NCBI GenBank assembly: GCA_900543805.1
Contig: UQTE01000015.1
Span: 1-60,220, forward strand
DNA length: 60,220 bases
Direction of reading: 5' to 3'
Source of the DNA: an uncultured Sutterella sp.
GTDB lineage: Bacteria > Pseudomonadota > Gammaproteobacteria > Burkholderiales > Burkholderiaceae_F
Part shown: piece after piece, positions 24,100 to 32,406 of the stretch
Numbering within the stretch: position 1 is the stretch's first letter
Layout: the number at the start of each line of letters is the position of its first letter
The notes under the pieces: model-generated
What the model was told of the DNA's origin: nothing
The model's database searches: none
Seen by the model: the letters and a program-made list of their open reading frames with translations, nothing else
Position numbers and translations under genes: made by a program

Positions 24100-25142
24100 C
24101 GGACGCCTCCTTGCGTGCGGCGCAAAAGCAAAATGAAGAAGGGCGCGCCGATCACGGCCGTGAGGATCGAAACGGGAATTTCCGCTTCGCTCACGGTTCT
24201 TGCGAGCGTGTCGACGACGAGCATGAAGAGCGCGCCGAGAACCATCGAGGCGGGGAGAACGTAGCGGTTGTCGGACCCGAAGAGAAGCCGCGCGGCGTGG
24301 GGAACGAGCAGTCCCACCCAGCCGATGAGGCCGCAGAGCGACACGACCGAGGCGGTGAGAAGGGTCGCCGCCGTAATGACGCCTGCGCGAAGGCGTGCAA
24401 GCGGAATCCCGAGGCTCTTCGCTTCGTCGGGCGTGAGCGTCGTCACGTTGAGGCGCCAGGCGAAAAGTTCAAGTGCGACGAGCGCCAGAAGAATGAGGGG
24501 CGCGCCCGCGAGAACGCGGTCGACGGTCGCGCCCGAAAGGGCGCCCATGAGCCAGAAGGTGATCTGCGGAAGAACGTCCTGGGGGTCGGCCACGTACTTG
24601 ACGAGCGAAATGAGGGCCGTGAAGAGCGCCGCCACGACCATGCCCGCGAGAATCATCATGAGAAGTCCCGACTCGCCGCGCACGCGCGCGATCGCGAGCA
24701 CGAGAAAGACGGAGAGAAGGCCGCTCGCCAGGGCGCAGAATTGGATGCCCAGGCCCGTCGCGCCGAAGAGAATGCCGAGCACCGCGCCGAAGGACGCGCC
24801 CGTCGCGACGCCGAGCGTGTCGGGGCTTGCGAGGGGATTCGCAAAGAGCGCCTGAAAGGCCGCGCCCGCGGCCGAGAGGCCGGCGCCAGCGAGAATCGCA
24901 AGCGCAATGCGGGGAAGCCGCACCTGAAAAAGGAGGTTTTCAACGACGCGGCGCTTTCCTTCGAGTTCCGCATCGAACCCGAGGGGTTCCAGGAGGAGCG
25001 TCACGGTGTCGTGGGGCGAGATGCCGTAGCGCCCGAGACCGAGGGCGCCCACGACGAGGACGAGAAGGAGCGCGGTGAGCGCTCCCATCCAAAGACGAAA
25101 GCGCCGCGTTTCGCGGCGCACGGCGGAGAGACTCGTTTCCAT
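24096..25142 (-). CDS. ABC transporter permease, FecCD family
   Basis: The 348-residue integral membrane protein has about ten helices. The family pattern is clear: RLPRIALAILAGAGLSAAGAAFQALFANPLASPDTLGVATGASFGAVLGIL, and later GLIGWVGLLVPHAARLLFGSDNRYVLPASMVLGALFMLVVDTLAR with the coupling helix. These permeases import ferric siderophores, heme or cobalamin; the substrate is not visible. It lies 15 bases after the binding-protein gene and overlaps the ATPase gene by four bases. Confidence 0.92.
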   Translation of the reverse strand: METSLSAVRRETRRFRLWMGALTALLLVLVVGALGLGRYGISPHDTVTLLLEPLGFDAELEGKRRVVENLLFQVRLPRIALAILAGAGLSAAGAAFQALFANPLASPDTLGVATGASFGAVLGILFGATGLGIQFCALASGLLSVFLVLAIARVRGESGLLMMILAGMVVAALFTALISLVKYVADPQDVLPQITFWLMGALSGATVDRVLAGAPLILLALVALELFAWRLNVTTLTPDEAKSLGIPLARLRAGVITAATLLTASVVSLCGLIGWVGLLVPHAARLLFGSDNRYVLPASMVLGALFMLVVDTLARTVSEAEIPVSILTAVIGAPFFILLLRRTQGGVR

Positions 25143-25157
25143 GGAATCTTCGCGGGA

Positions 25158-26270
25158 TCAGCGGGCGCGCGCGGCGCCGACGCCCGCGGCCTTCGAAGGT
25201 CGATAGATGCGTTCGACCTGAGCATCGGTCAGGTCCGCGCCGAATACGGTCTTGTAAAAGCGCTTCGTCTCGGCCGCGAGGTCCACGTCGGCAAAGCGCT
25301 CGGGGTGGAGGGTCTTCGCCATCCAGAGAAGCGTCAGAGGACTGTCGATCGAGGGCGTGAAGCTTCGGTAGAGCCCGAGCGGCATCTTGTGGACGGCCTT
25401 CTTTTCCACCGCCCGCAGTCCCTGCCAGTCTCGGCCCTCCGTGCGGTTTTCAAGAAGGTCTTCGGGTTGCGCCGTCGTGAAGTTCGTGAGAAGAATGACA
25501 TCTGGATCGAGCGCGTGGACGTCCTCCATCGTGATCACGGCGTTGGCGTTCTGCAGCGTAATGTGTTCCGCGGCGTTTCGGCCGCCCGCGGCATTGGCCC
25601 AGTATTGGCCGAAGAAGTGCTTCCCCGAGGTCACGATTTCCGTGGGGGAGAGACGCACGAGAAAGAGCACCGAGGGACGGTCCTTCTCTTCGAGGTTCGT
25701 GAGACGGTCGGAGACGAGCGTCGCAAGGCGCTCGGATTCGGCGGCGACGATTTCGGGCTTCACGGGAGCGTCGGGGAAGAGTTCTCCGAGGATGCGCATC
25801 CAGGAGGCGCGCGTCTTTTCGACGTCGTAGTCCCACTTCGTCGCCGAGACGGCGACGGCGGGAAGGCCGGCGTTGCGCACTGCTTCGAGCGTACGCTTGT
25901 CGGGGGCGTTCACGAGCACGACGTCGGGGTCGAGCGAGAGAAGGGCCTCGACGTTGAGGACGTTCCCCGTCATGAAGCCCGTGTCGGCCCTGAGGACTTC
26001 GGGCCAGAGTTCGCCCAAGAGCCCGTTCTTCGCGGCGGCGTAGCTTGCCGGATGCATGCCGATCACGGTTTCGCCCGACTGCGTGTAGGCCGTGACGGCC
26101 GCGGCGAGCGGGAAGATGTTCGTGACGGCGACGCGCTCCACCTTGTCGGGGACCTCGACCGAGGCTCCGTTGTCGTCCGTCACCGTGCGGGCGCCGGCCG
26201 AAAGGGTGAGAAGCGAAAGGGCGGCAAAGCCCGTGAGCGGGAGCGCAAGGCGGCGAAGAAGGGCGTGCAT
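25158..26270 (-). CDS. periplasmic substrate-binding protein of an iron-complex-type ABC importer
   Basis: The 370-residue precursor has a Sec signal peptide (LLRRLALPLTGFAALSLLTLSAGA) and no lipobox. The mature part is a class III (PF01497-like) binding fold: VTDDNGASVEVPDKVERVAV, then SLDPDVVLVN, then HALDPDVILLTNF. ATG 26270 has GGAGAA seven bases upstream; the 48 in-frame residues before it are arginine-rich and overlap smpB. Ligand could be a ferric complex, heme or corrinoid. No Fur-like box was recognised in the short space after smpB, with which it may be cotranscribed. Confidence 0.88.
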   Translation of the reverse strand: MHALLRRLALPLTGFAALSLLTLSAGARTVTDDNGASVEVPDKVERVAVTNIFPLAAAVTAYTQSGETVIGMHPASYAAAKNGLLGELWPEVLRADTGFMTGNVLNVEALLSLDPDVVLVNAPDKRTLEAVRNAGLPAVAVSATKWDYDVEKTRASWMRILGELFPDAPVKPEIVAAESERLATLVSDRLTNLEEKDRPSVLFLVRLSPTEIVTSGKHFFGQYWANAAGGRNAAEHITLQNANAVITMEDVHALDPDVILLTNFTTAQPEDLLENRTEGRDWQGLRAVEKKAVHKMPLGLYRSFTPSIDSPLTLLWMAKTLHPERFADVDLAAETKRFYKTVFGADLTDAQVERIYRPSKAAGVGAARAR

Positions 26271-26287
26271 GATGATTTCTCCGATTC

Positions 26288-26752
26288 TTAGAGAATGTGG
26301 CGCCCGCGGGCGTCCTTCTTCATGATGCGTTCCTGTTCGCGCTTCCAGGCCTTCTTGCTTTCGTCGGCGCGCTTTTCGAATTCGCGCTTGCCGCGGGCGA
26401 GCGCGAGCGTGCACTTGACGCGGCCGCGCGTGAAGTGAAGGTCAAGCGGCACGAGTGTGTAGCCCGAGCGCTCCACGCGGCCGATCAACTTCATGATTTC
26501 GCGGCGGTGCATGAGGAACTTGCGCGTGCGGTTCGTTTCGAGCGTTTCGTGCGTGCAGACCTGGTCGGCCGGATTCATGTGGGCGTTGCAGAGAAAGAGT
26601 TCGCCGTCGCGGATGTAGATGTGCGCGAGATTGATCTGGGCGCGCCCGGCGCGCACGGACTTCACTTCCCAGCCGCGCAGCACGAGCCCGGCCTCGAATT
26701 TGTCTTCGATCGTATAGTCGAAGCGGGCGCGTTTGTTGACGATCTGTGCCAT
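26288..26752 (-). CDS. smpB: SsrA (tmRNA)-binding protein SmpB
   Basis: This is the 154-residue partner of tmRNA in ribosome rescue. It delivers tmRNA to stalled ribosomes. The OB-fold core reads YTIEDKFEAGLVLRGWEVKSVRAGRAQINLAHIYI, and the LKxxRYTxVPL equivalent (ERSGYTLVPLDLHF) follows. A basic C-terminal tail (KREFEKRADESKKAWKREQERIMKK) folds into the mRNA channel. Length and motifs are normal. It is divergent from rnfH, a neighbour seen with smpB in many proteobacteria, and is followed by the ABC importer genes after 17 bases. Confidence 0.95.
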   Translation of the reverse strand: MAQIVNKRARFDYTIEDKFEAGLVLRGWEVKSVRAGRAQINLAHIYIRDGELFLCNAHMNPADQVCTHETLETNRTRKFLMHRREIMKLIGRVERSGYTLVPLDLHFTRGRVKCTLALARGKREFEKRADESKKAWKREQERIMKKDARGRHIL

Positions 26753-26846
26753 AACTTTGTCTTTCTTGTTGTGGTTTCAAACGTTTGAGCCCCACATTTT
26801 AGTAAGATTTCCCTTTTCGCGCATTTTTCCCGAGGAATACGACACC

Positions 26847-27155
26847 ATGGACCGCATTGCGATCGTGACGATTGATGAAAAGGGGGCGACGACCCGTACG
26901 CTCGAAGTGCCCGCGGGGACACTCCTCGGGGAGGTCCTTGAACTCGCTTCGATCACGCTCCCCGAAGGTTGGGGCGTGAGTCTCTGGGGTGAAAAGCGCG
27001 ATCTGCGCACGCTCCTCTCGGACGGCGACCGAATTGAAGTCGCCGCGCCCATCCTGATCGATCCCAAGGAACGCCGTCGCCGCCGCGCGGAACTGCAGGG
27101 GGACGTCCGTCAGGTCACCTGCGGGCGCCACGGCGGCAAGCACCGTCTCGCCTGA
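26847..27155 (+). CDS. rnfH: RnfH-family ubiquitin-like-fold protein
   Basis: The 102-residue protein matches the RnfH (UPF0125) family. The beta-grasp opening is short (MDRIAIVTIDEKGATTRTLEVPAGTLLGEVLELA), SLWGEKRDLRTLLSDGDRIEVAAPILIDPKERRRRRAE follows, and that DPKExRRRRA ending of the domain is diagnostic. RnfH is often next to smpB-ratA or the rnf operon; its molecular role is not settled. Only smpB is here, on the opposite strand, with no ratA. A short basic/histidine tail (CGRHGGKHRLA) follows the domain. Confidence 0.85.
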   Translation: MDRIAIVTIDEKGATTRTLEVPAGTLLGEVLELASITLPEGWGVSLWGEKRDLRTLLSDGDRIEVAAPILIDPKERRRRRAELQGDVRQVTCGRHGGKHRLA

Positions 27156-27164
27156 AAATCAGCA

Positions 27165-27198
27165 AGGGGCGCGCCCGAGGGCGGGCGTCCTTTTCGGA
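27165..27198 (+). terminator. probable terminator after rnfH
   Basis: A GC-rich hairpin (GCGCCC, short loop GAG, GGGCG with extra pairing) is followed by TTTT at 27191-27194. Confidence 0.5.
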
Positions 27199-27750
27199 GA
27201 ACCCGGAGCCGGACGAAAAGTCAAAGTCGCCGTACTCGGAAGGACGCTTCGGTTCGCAAGCTTGCGTCGAACGCATCACGCCGCCGGGTGGCGAGAAAGC
27301 TCGTTTCGGCCGTCGTGCCGCCCGCAAGTTTCGCGGATACGGCCGCACGGGCGCAGAGCGAGAGAGGAGGCAAGTCGCAGGGCGTCCCGTCCGCATCGAA
27401 GCTCGGTGCCATTCCTTCGGTTCTTCGGCTGTCCGATCGACGCCAAAATCCGTAGTCCGCCCGGGCGAGGGGATCCGCGGTGAGCAGGCAGCGCCGGTTC
27501 TTGCCGCTACCAAAGTGGAAGCCGCCGAGGACCTGGTCGGGAGACGGCCGGTGTCGTCCTGGTCGCGCGCAGACGTGGCAAGACGGGAAGTCGTCTCTGC
27601 GGCCCGACGAGAAAACCGAACCGTTTTTTCCAACAACTGCGTTTTGGACGGTAAAATCCCCTGATCCCCAATACAAAAGCAAAACGCTCGGTCTCGGACG
27701 TTCCGGGACCGTTTTCGTTTTCTCCAAACCCTCAACTTCGGAGTCCCGCC
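27199..27750. other. gene-poor 550-base stretch upstream of the AGCS gene
   Basis: No recognisable protein is encoded. The longest frame (minus strand, 27221-27727, 168 codons) is rich in Arg/Ser/Ala, lacks a recognisable motif and has no Shine-Dalgarno. It could be a decayed gene. AT-rich sequence near 27640-27720 probably holds the promoter of the downstream symporter. Confidence 0.4.
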
Positions 27751-29187
27751 GTGGATTGGCTCAATCAACTCATCACCGTCGTCAACGACTTCCTGTGGAC
27801 CAACATCGTGATCGTGATGTTGGTCGGCATTGGTCTGTGGTTCACCCTTCGCACGGGGTTCGTGCAGATCCGCCGTCTTCCCGAAATGCTCGCGCTCCTC
27901 ACGGAAGGCGCGGGTGCGGCTCCCCGCAAGGGCCACATTTCGACCTTCCAGGCCTTCTGCGTTTCGACCGCCTCGCGCGTGGGCGTGGGCAACATCGCCG
28001 GGATCGCCATTGCCGTCGTGATGGGGGGCCCGGGCGCCGTCTTCTGGATGTGGGTGATCGCGACGATCGGTTCGGCCACGGGCTTCGTTGAATCGACCCT
28101 CGCGCAGATCTACAAGGCCCCGAAAAAGGGCGGCGGCTTCGTGGGCGGCCCGGCCTACTACATCGGCAACGCCCTCGGGAGCCACTTCTTCGCTTCCTTC
28201 TTTGCCGTGATCCTCGCCGTCACCTACGGGCTCATCTTCAATTCGGTGCAGGCCAACACGATCGCGCTTTCGCTTATGACCTCCTACGGCGACTATCTCT
28301 CGACCGAATGGATCGGCGTCGCGGTGGCTGCGCTTACGGCACTTGTCATCTGCGGGGGCGTCACGCGCATCGCCAAGGTCGTGGCGGTCATGGTTCCCTT
28401 CATGGCGGGCGCCTACCTCCTGGTGGCCTTCGCCATCACGGTCCTCAACATCACGATGGTCCCCGAAGTGCTCGTGACGATCGTTCGCTGCGCCTTCGAC
28501 TTTGACGCGGTGCTCGGCGCGGGCTTTGCGGCCGCCCTCATGACGGGCGTCAAGCGCGGGCTCTTCTCGAACGAGGCCGGCATGGGCTCGGTCCCGAACG
28601 CCGCGGCCACGGCCGACGCTTCGCACCCCGTGAAGCAGGGCCTCGTGCAGTCGCTCGGCGTCTACGTCGACACGATGCTCGTGTGCACTTCCTCGGCCAT
28701 GATCGTGCTTCTCACCCCAGGGGGGGAAACGAGCGGCCTCACCGGGATCGAACTCGCGCAGCACGCGCTCACGACCCAGCTCGGCACGTGGACGAACACC
28801 TTCATGTCGGTCCTCGTTCTCTTCTTCGCCTTCTCGAGCGTGATCGGCAACTACTTCTACGCCGAAGTCAACATGGACTTCATTTCGCGCCGCCCCTGGG
28901 CGATCTGGGTCTACCGCCTCATGGTGGTCGGGATGGTCTACTTCGGCTCGGTCGCAAGCCTCGGACTTGTCTGGAACCTCGCCGACCTCTTCATGGCGCT
29001 CATGGCGCTCACGAACCTCGTGGCGATCTTCCTTTTGGGACGCTTCGCCTTTGCGGCGCTCAAGGACTACTTTGACCAGAAGGCCCGCGGCATCCGTGCA
29101 CCCGAATTCGATCCGAAGGTGCTTCCTTCGCAGAAGGGCATCCTCGCCTGGCCCCGCCGCAAGGAGGAGGAAATCGCGCAGGATTGA
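27751..29187 (+). CDS. sodium:alanine/glycine symporter (AGCS family)
   Basis: The 478-residue transporter has about eleven membrane segments. Family marks are TGFVQIRRLPEMLALL, ISTFQAFCVSTASRVGVGNIAGIAIAV, then GGGFVGGPAYYIGNALGSH and RGLFSNEAGMGSVPNAAATAD. These motifs bind Na+ and the small amino acid. It would import alanine or glycine with sodium. GTG 27751 is the start, with GGAG eight bases upstream. It is monocistronic, ending in a strong two-level terminator. Substrate among small neutral amino acids cannot be resolved. Confidence 0.92.
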   Translation: MDWLNQLITVVNDFLWTNIVIVMLVGIGLWFTLRTGFVQIRRLPEMLALLTEGAGAAPRKGHISTFQAFCVSTASRVGVGNIAGIAIAVVMGGPGAVFWMWVIATIGSATGFVESTLAQIYKAPKKGGGFVGGPAYYIGNALGSHFFASFFAVILAVTYGLIFNSVQANTIALSLMTSYGDYLSTEWIGVAVAALTALVICGGVTRIAKVVAVMVPFMAGAYLLVAFAITVLNITMVPEVLVTIVRCAFDFDAVLGAGFAAALMTGVKRGLFSNEAGMGSVPNAAATADASHPVKQGLVQSLGVYVDTMLVCTSSAMIVLLTPGGETSGLTGIELAQHALTTQLGTWTNTFMSVLVLFFAFSSVIGNYFYAEVNMDFISRRPWAIWVYRLMVVGMVYFGSVASLGLVWNLADLFMALMALTNLVAIFLLGRFAFAALKDYFDQKARGIRAPEFDPKVLPSQKGILAWPRRKEEEIAQD

Positions 29188-29209
29188 TGCGCTCCGCTTT
29201 CCGATAAAG

Positions 29210-29267
29210 CCGGTCGGCGCGTCCCCGCCCGCGGGGACCTTGCGTCGATCGGTTTTTTCTATTTTTT
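29210..29267 (+). terminator. strong terminator after the AGCS gene
   Basis: An inner stem GTCCCCG/CGGGGAC (29221-29227, 29232-29238) is nested in an outer imperfect 11-bp stem (29210-29220 with 29242-29252). TTTTTTCTATTTTTT follows. Confidence 0.9.
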
Positions 29268-29387
29268 GGAAAGGGAAAAACAATTCTCAAAGGCCGCTTC
29301 CGGGGAAAAGAAGGATCTTTTTGCTGCGGGAGGCGCAGAGAGGACCAGGGGTTCGGGTTTTCTCTTAATCGAACCTTAAAGAAATCG

Positions 29388-29418
29388 TTTTGGAAGAGGC
29401 GGGGTTTTACCATAGAAT
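29388..29418 (+). promoter_or_regulatory. probable promoter of the nitrite reductase gene
   Basis: TTTTGG (29388-29393) and TAGAAT (29413-29418) are spaced 19 bases apart, about 65 bases before the start codon. The surrounding 29268-29482 is AT-rich and gene-free. No clear FNR or NarL site was recognised. Confidence 0.4.
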
Positions 29419-29482
29419 CTAATCGTTCGGCAAGCCGTCACGCGATCGGCTCCGACAACCTATTACAAGGGAGACCCCAACC

Positions 29483-31096
29483 ATGTTCCGACATTCCCCT
29501 CTGCCGCTCATGCTCGCGGCCATCGGCCTCGGCTTCGCAATGTCCGCTTCGGCCGCCGACCTCACAAAGTGCACTTCCTGCCACGGCACGATCGCCAAGG
29601 ATCACGCCGGTGCGGCGCACAAGGACGTCGCCTGCTCGACCTGCCACACGGGTCTGGATCAGCACCTCGCCAACATGAAGACGCGCCCGACGGTCAACTT
29701 TGACCCGGCCGCCTGCGGCGCCTGCCATACCGATCAGTACAAATCCCTCTTTGCGACGAGCGACCGTCCGGCCCGTCAGTCGAAGAAGGACGCCGCGGGT
29801 CCCGCGCCCGATCCCTTCTTTGACCGCGCCATGGGTACGCACGGCTTCACTAAGGAACACGACCTTCCGCGCGCCCACACCTTCATGGCGATCGACCAGT
29901 TCATCGTCGACCGAGCCTTCGGCGGCCGTTTCGAACCGAAGGAAGGCTGGCTCTACACGACGCTCGAAGGCGGCAAGTCCTACAAGGTTTGGGACGTCCT
30001 CAAGGACAACCATCCCGAATCCAACGAACACAAGCCCTTTAAGCCGGGTACCGCCGCCGCGGGCAACGCCGTGTGCTGGACCTGCAAGTCGACCGACCTG
30101 ATGCTCGACTGGGCCTACATGGGCGACAAGGTCGACGGCGCCAAGTTCCACCGCGGCTCGAACGCCGTCGACGTGGTCCGCTCCGTCAACCACGGCATCA
30201 ACTGCAACTTCTGCCACGATCCGCACACCGCTCAGCCGCGCGTGATGCGCGACGCGCTCATCGACGCGATGGAACGCAAGGACGGTCCGAACGTCTATCG
30301 TGATCACGCCGCCAATCCCGCCAAGCTCACGGTCAAGGACGCCGGCGTTCGCGGCTTCACCCGCAAAATCGCCACGATGGACCGCGCCGACAGCCGTCTG
30401 ATGTGCGCGCAGTGTCACGTCGAATACGTCTGCAACCCGGGTCAGGAAGCCGGCACGGGCAAGGCCATCGGCATGGGGAGCCGTCTGACGAACCACTTCC
30501 CGTGGGTCAACGCCGACGACATCGAAGCCTACTACGACAAGATCGGCTACCGCGACTTCAAGCATCCGCTCACCGGCGCTCAGCTCGTGAAGCTGCAGCA
30601 CCCGGACGCCGAAACCTTCTTCGGTTCGAAGCATGACAAGGCCGGCGCCACCTGCGCTTCCTGCCACATGCCCAAGGTGAAGAAGGCCGACGGTACGACC
30701 TACACGAACCACTGGGCCACGTCTCCGCGTCACTACATCAAGGAAACCTGCCTGACCTGCCACACCGACAAGACGGAAAAGCAGATGGAAGCCTCGATCG
30801 ACGCGATGCACGGTTACTACACGGGTAAGCTCCGTGAAGCCGAATCCCGCATGAACGACATGTTCAATGCGTTCGAACTCGCCATCGCCATGAACGTGCC
30901 GGAAGAAAAGCTTGCCGAAGCCCGCAAGCTCCACGCCACGGCCCACATCAATTGGGAATACTGGACGGCCGTCAACGGCGCCTGGTTCCACAATCCCGAC
31001 ATGGCGGTCCGTTCGCTCTCGAAGTGCGCCGACGCCGCTCTGAAGGCCACGAACCTTCTGCGCGCCGCCACGAAGGAAGTGAACCAGAAGAAGTAA
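29483..31096 (+). CDS. octaheme-type ammonia-forming cytochrome c nitrite reductase (NrfA family)
   Basis: The 537-residue periplasmic enzyme has a Sec signal peptide cleaved near ASA-A at residue 24/25. It carries eight heme attachment sites: CXXCH at 30, 51, 78, 241, 308, 391 and 423, and CWTCK at 198-202. The lysine-ligated fourth heme is the catalytic one, as in NrfA. Classical NrfA has five hemes. Three N-terminal CXXCH sites before CXXCK and eight in total match octaheme nitrite reductases such as the Thioalkalivibrio enzyme. It would reduce nitrite (or sulfite/hydroxylamine) by six electrons. No nrfH or nrfBCD partner is adjacent, so the electron donor is unknown. ccmI lies downstream. 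Confidence 0.92.
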   Translation: MFRHSPLPLMLAAIGLGFAMSASAADLTKCTSCHGTIAKDHAGAAHKDVACSTCHTGLDQHLANMKTRPTVNFDPAACGACHTDQYKSLFATSDRPARQSKKDAAGPAPDPFFDRAMGTHGFTKEHDLPRAHTFMAIDQFIVDRAFGGRFEPKEGWLYTTLEGGKSYKVWDVLKDNHPESNEHKPFKPGTAAAGNAVCWTCKSTDLMLDWAYMGDKVDGAKFHRGSNAVDVVRSVNHGINCNFCHDPHTAQPRVMRDALIDAMERKDGPNVYRDHAANPAKLTVKDAGVRGFTRKIATMDRADSRLMCAQCHVEYVCNPGQEAGTGKAIGMGSRLTNHFPWVNADDIEAYYDKIGYRDFKHPLTGAQLVKLQHPDAETFFGSKHDKAGATCASCHMPKVKKADGTTYTNHWATSPRHYIKETCLTCHTDKTEKQMEASIDAMHGYYTGKLREAESRMNDMFNAFELAIAMNVPEEKLAEARKLHATAHINWEYWTAVNGAWFHNPDMAVRSLSKCADAALKATNLLRAATKEVNQKK

Positions 31097-31108
31097 CCGC
31101 CTTCCGCT

Positions 31109-31184
31109 GAAGCGTCCGTTGAGGACGCTTCGGAAAGCGAAGCCCCCGTCCCGTGCGAAGCGATTCCCACGGGACGTTCTTTTC
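31109..31184 (+). terminator. double hairpin terminator after the nitrite reductase gene
   Basis: The first hairpin is GAAGCGTCC/GGACGCTTC (31109-31117, 31123-31131). The second is CGTCCCGTG/CACGGGACG (31147-31155, 31168-31176) followed by TTCTTTTC. Transcription into ccmI is therefore limited. Confidence 0.8.
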
Positions 31185-31250
31185 TGCGGGTTCGTATCCC
31201 GACTCTGCTAAGATGAGCGGTCTGCCGGCATTTCATAAAAATCCAAACAC

Positions 31251-32111
31251 ATGACAGATACCGTTTTGCTTTATGTCGTTTTCGGCGTCATGCTCGCGGC
31301 GGCGATCGCGGCGATATTGCCGACTTTCCTTCGGGGCGTGCACTCGGGCGATGAGCAGGAAGACGAACACGCGGCCTTTCTGCGCAACTCCCTTCGGGAA
31401 GAGGCCGAGCGCCTGGAAGCCGAATTCGCCCAGGGACTCCATACGGAGGAGACCTACCGCTCGCTTCGCGAAGATCTCGAGCGCCGCGCCGTCGAGGAAA
31501 TGAGGGAAACCGAGACGACGAAGAGCCGCGTTGCGCCCGTATCGCTGCGAAACGCGGTGATTGGCGTCGTCGCGCTGATGGTGTGCGTCCCCGTCATGTG
31601 CTATCAGCTGCTCGGCGCTCCGGAAGTGATGCTCCTCGTCAAGGATCAACAGGTCTTTCAGGGCGAAGCCCGGGATGTGGAACAGATCCGCGAATACCTG
31701 AAGGTGAACGAAAAGGATGCCCGCGCCTGGGTGCTGCTTGCGCGCCGCAGCGTCGAGCAGGAGGACTACCGCACGGCGCTCGACGCCTACCGCAAGGGTC
31801 GATCCCTGAACGAAAAGGTTGCGGCCGATCCCGAAGTCATGCTCGAACTCACCGCGACGATTCTGACCCTGAACGAGCGCTCCGCCTTTCCGGAAGCGAA
31901 GGAGCTCGTGAGGAAGGCCCTGGGCGTCGATCCCGAAAGCCCGCGCACCCTAGAAATGGCGGCGATCGTGATGCTTACGGCCGAAGACTGGAAGGGGGCG
32001 GTTCCCTATCTCGAATCGATGCTCGCCAAGTCGAGTCCTGACACGCCGCAGTATCTGCGCCTTGCGGAACTCCTTCGCGAGACGAAGGAAAAGGCGGCCG
32101 GGCAACCGTAA
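31251..32111 (+). CDS. ccmI: cytochrome c biogenesis protein CcmI/CycH-like (TPR)
   Basis: The 286-residue protein has two membrane spans, near residues 6-26 and 101-121, flanking a Glu/Arg-rich coiled coil. Its periplasmic domain contains TPR-like pairs from about residue 150: ARAWVLLARRSVEQEDYRTALDAYRKGRSL, then AKELVRKALGVDPESPRTLEMAAIVMLTAEDWKGAVPYLESML. This is the architecture of CcmI, which holds apocytochrome c for heme attachment. Location behind an eight-heme cytochrome supports a role in maturing it. The ccmABCDEFGH genes are not in the window. Confidence 0.8.
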   Translation: MTDTVLLYVVFGVMLAAAIAAILPTFLRGVHSGDEQEDEHAAFLRNSLREEAERLEAEFAQGLHTEETYRSLREDLERRAVEEMRETETTKSRVAPVSLRNAVIGVVALMVCVPVMCYQLLGAPEVMLLVKDQQVFQGEARDVEQIREYLKVNEKDARAWVLLARRSVEQEDYRTALDAYRKGRSLNEKVAADPEVMLELTATILTLNERSAFPEAKELVRKALGVDPESPRTLEMAAIVMLTAEDWKGAVPYLESMLAKSSPDTPQYLRLAELLRETKEKAAGQP

Positions 32112-32328
32112 ACCGGTCCCGGCTGAAGAGAGTCTTTTCGGAGCCGGGGCGCCGATTGATGCACTCGGGGATGCCAGAAGGTCGGAAAATCGACCTTCCT
32201 CACTCGTACGCGACGGCTCGGCGGACTGCGAGGACGTTTTCTCGCGGACGCGCGCGTTGCCCGCCTTCCCGGGAAAGGGCGCGGTGGGTCGGCGGCTTCG
32301 CTGAGGAAAAACGAAGAACAAACGAAAA
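32112..32328. other. gene-free stretch between ccmI and its terminators
   Basis: No gene is seen. One hairpin (CCCGGCT with AGCCGGG, 32117-32146) lies just after ccmI. The rest shows no structure of note. Confidence 0.45.
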
Positions 32329-32393
32329 GGGAGCGTCTCTTGGTACGCTCCCTTTCTTGTATTCGACCGGAGCGCCCGGGGACGGGGCGCTCC
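32329..32393. terminator. tandem bidirectional terminators between convergent genes
   Basis: GGGAGCGT/ACGCTCCC (32329-32336, 32345-32352) has T-rich tails on both strands. GGAGCGCCC/GGGCGCTCC (32369-32377, 32385-32393) follows. They end ccmI transcription from the left and the symporter gene from the right. Confidence 0.8.
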
Positions 32394-32406
32394 GAGGAGA
32401 AGGCGT

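Noticed and set aside
27221..27727. 168-codon minus-strand frame before the AGCS gene
   Set aside because: No motif and no Shine-Dalgarno; kept only as a possible relic in the gap entry.
29483..31096. Sulfite reductase MccA instead of nitrite reductase
   Set aside because: MccA has a CX15CH heme site, which is absent; all eight motifs here are CXXCH/K with one CXXCK, the nitrite reductase pattern.
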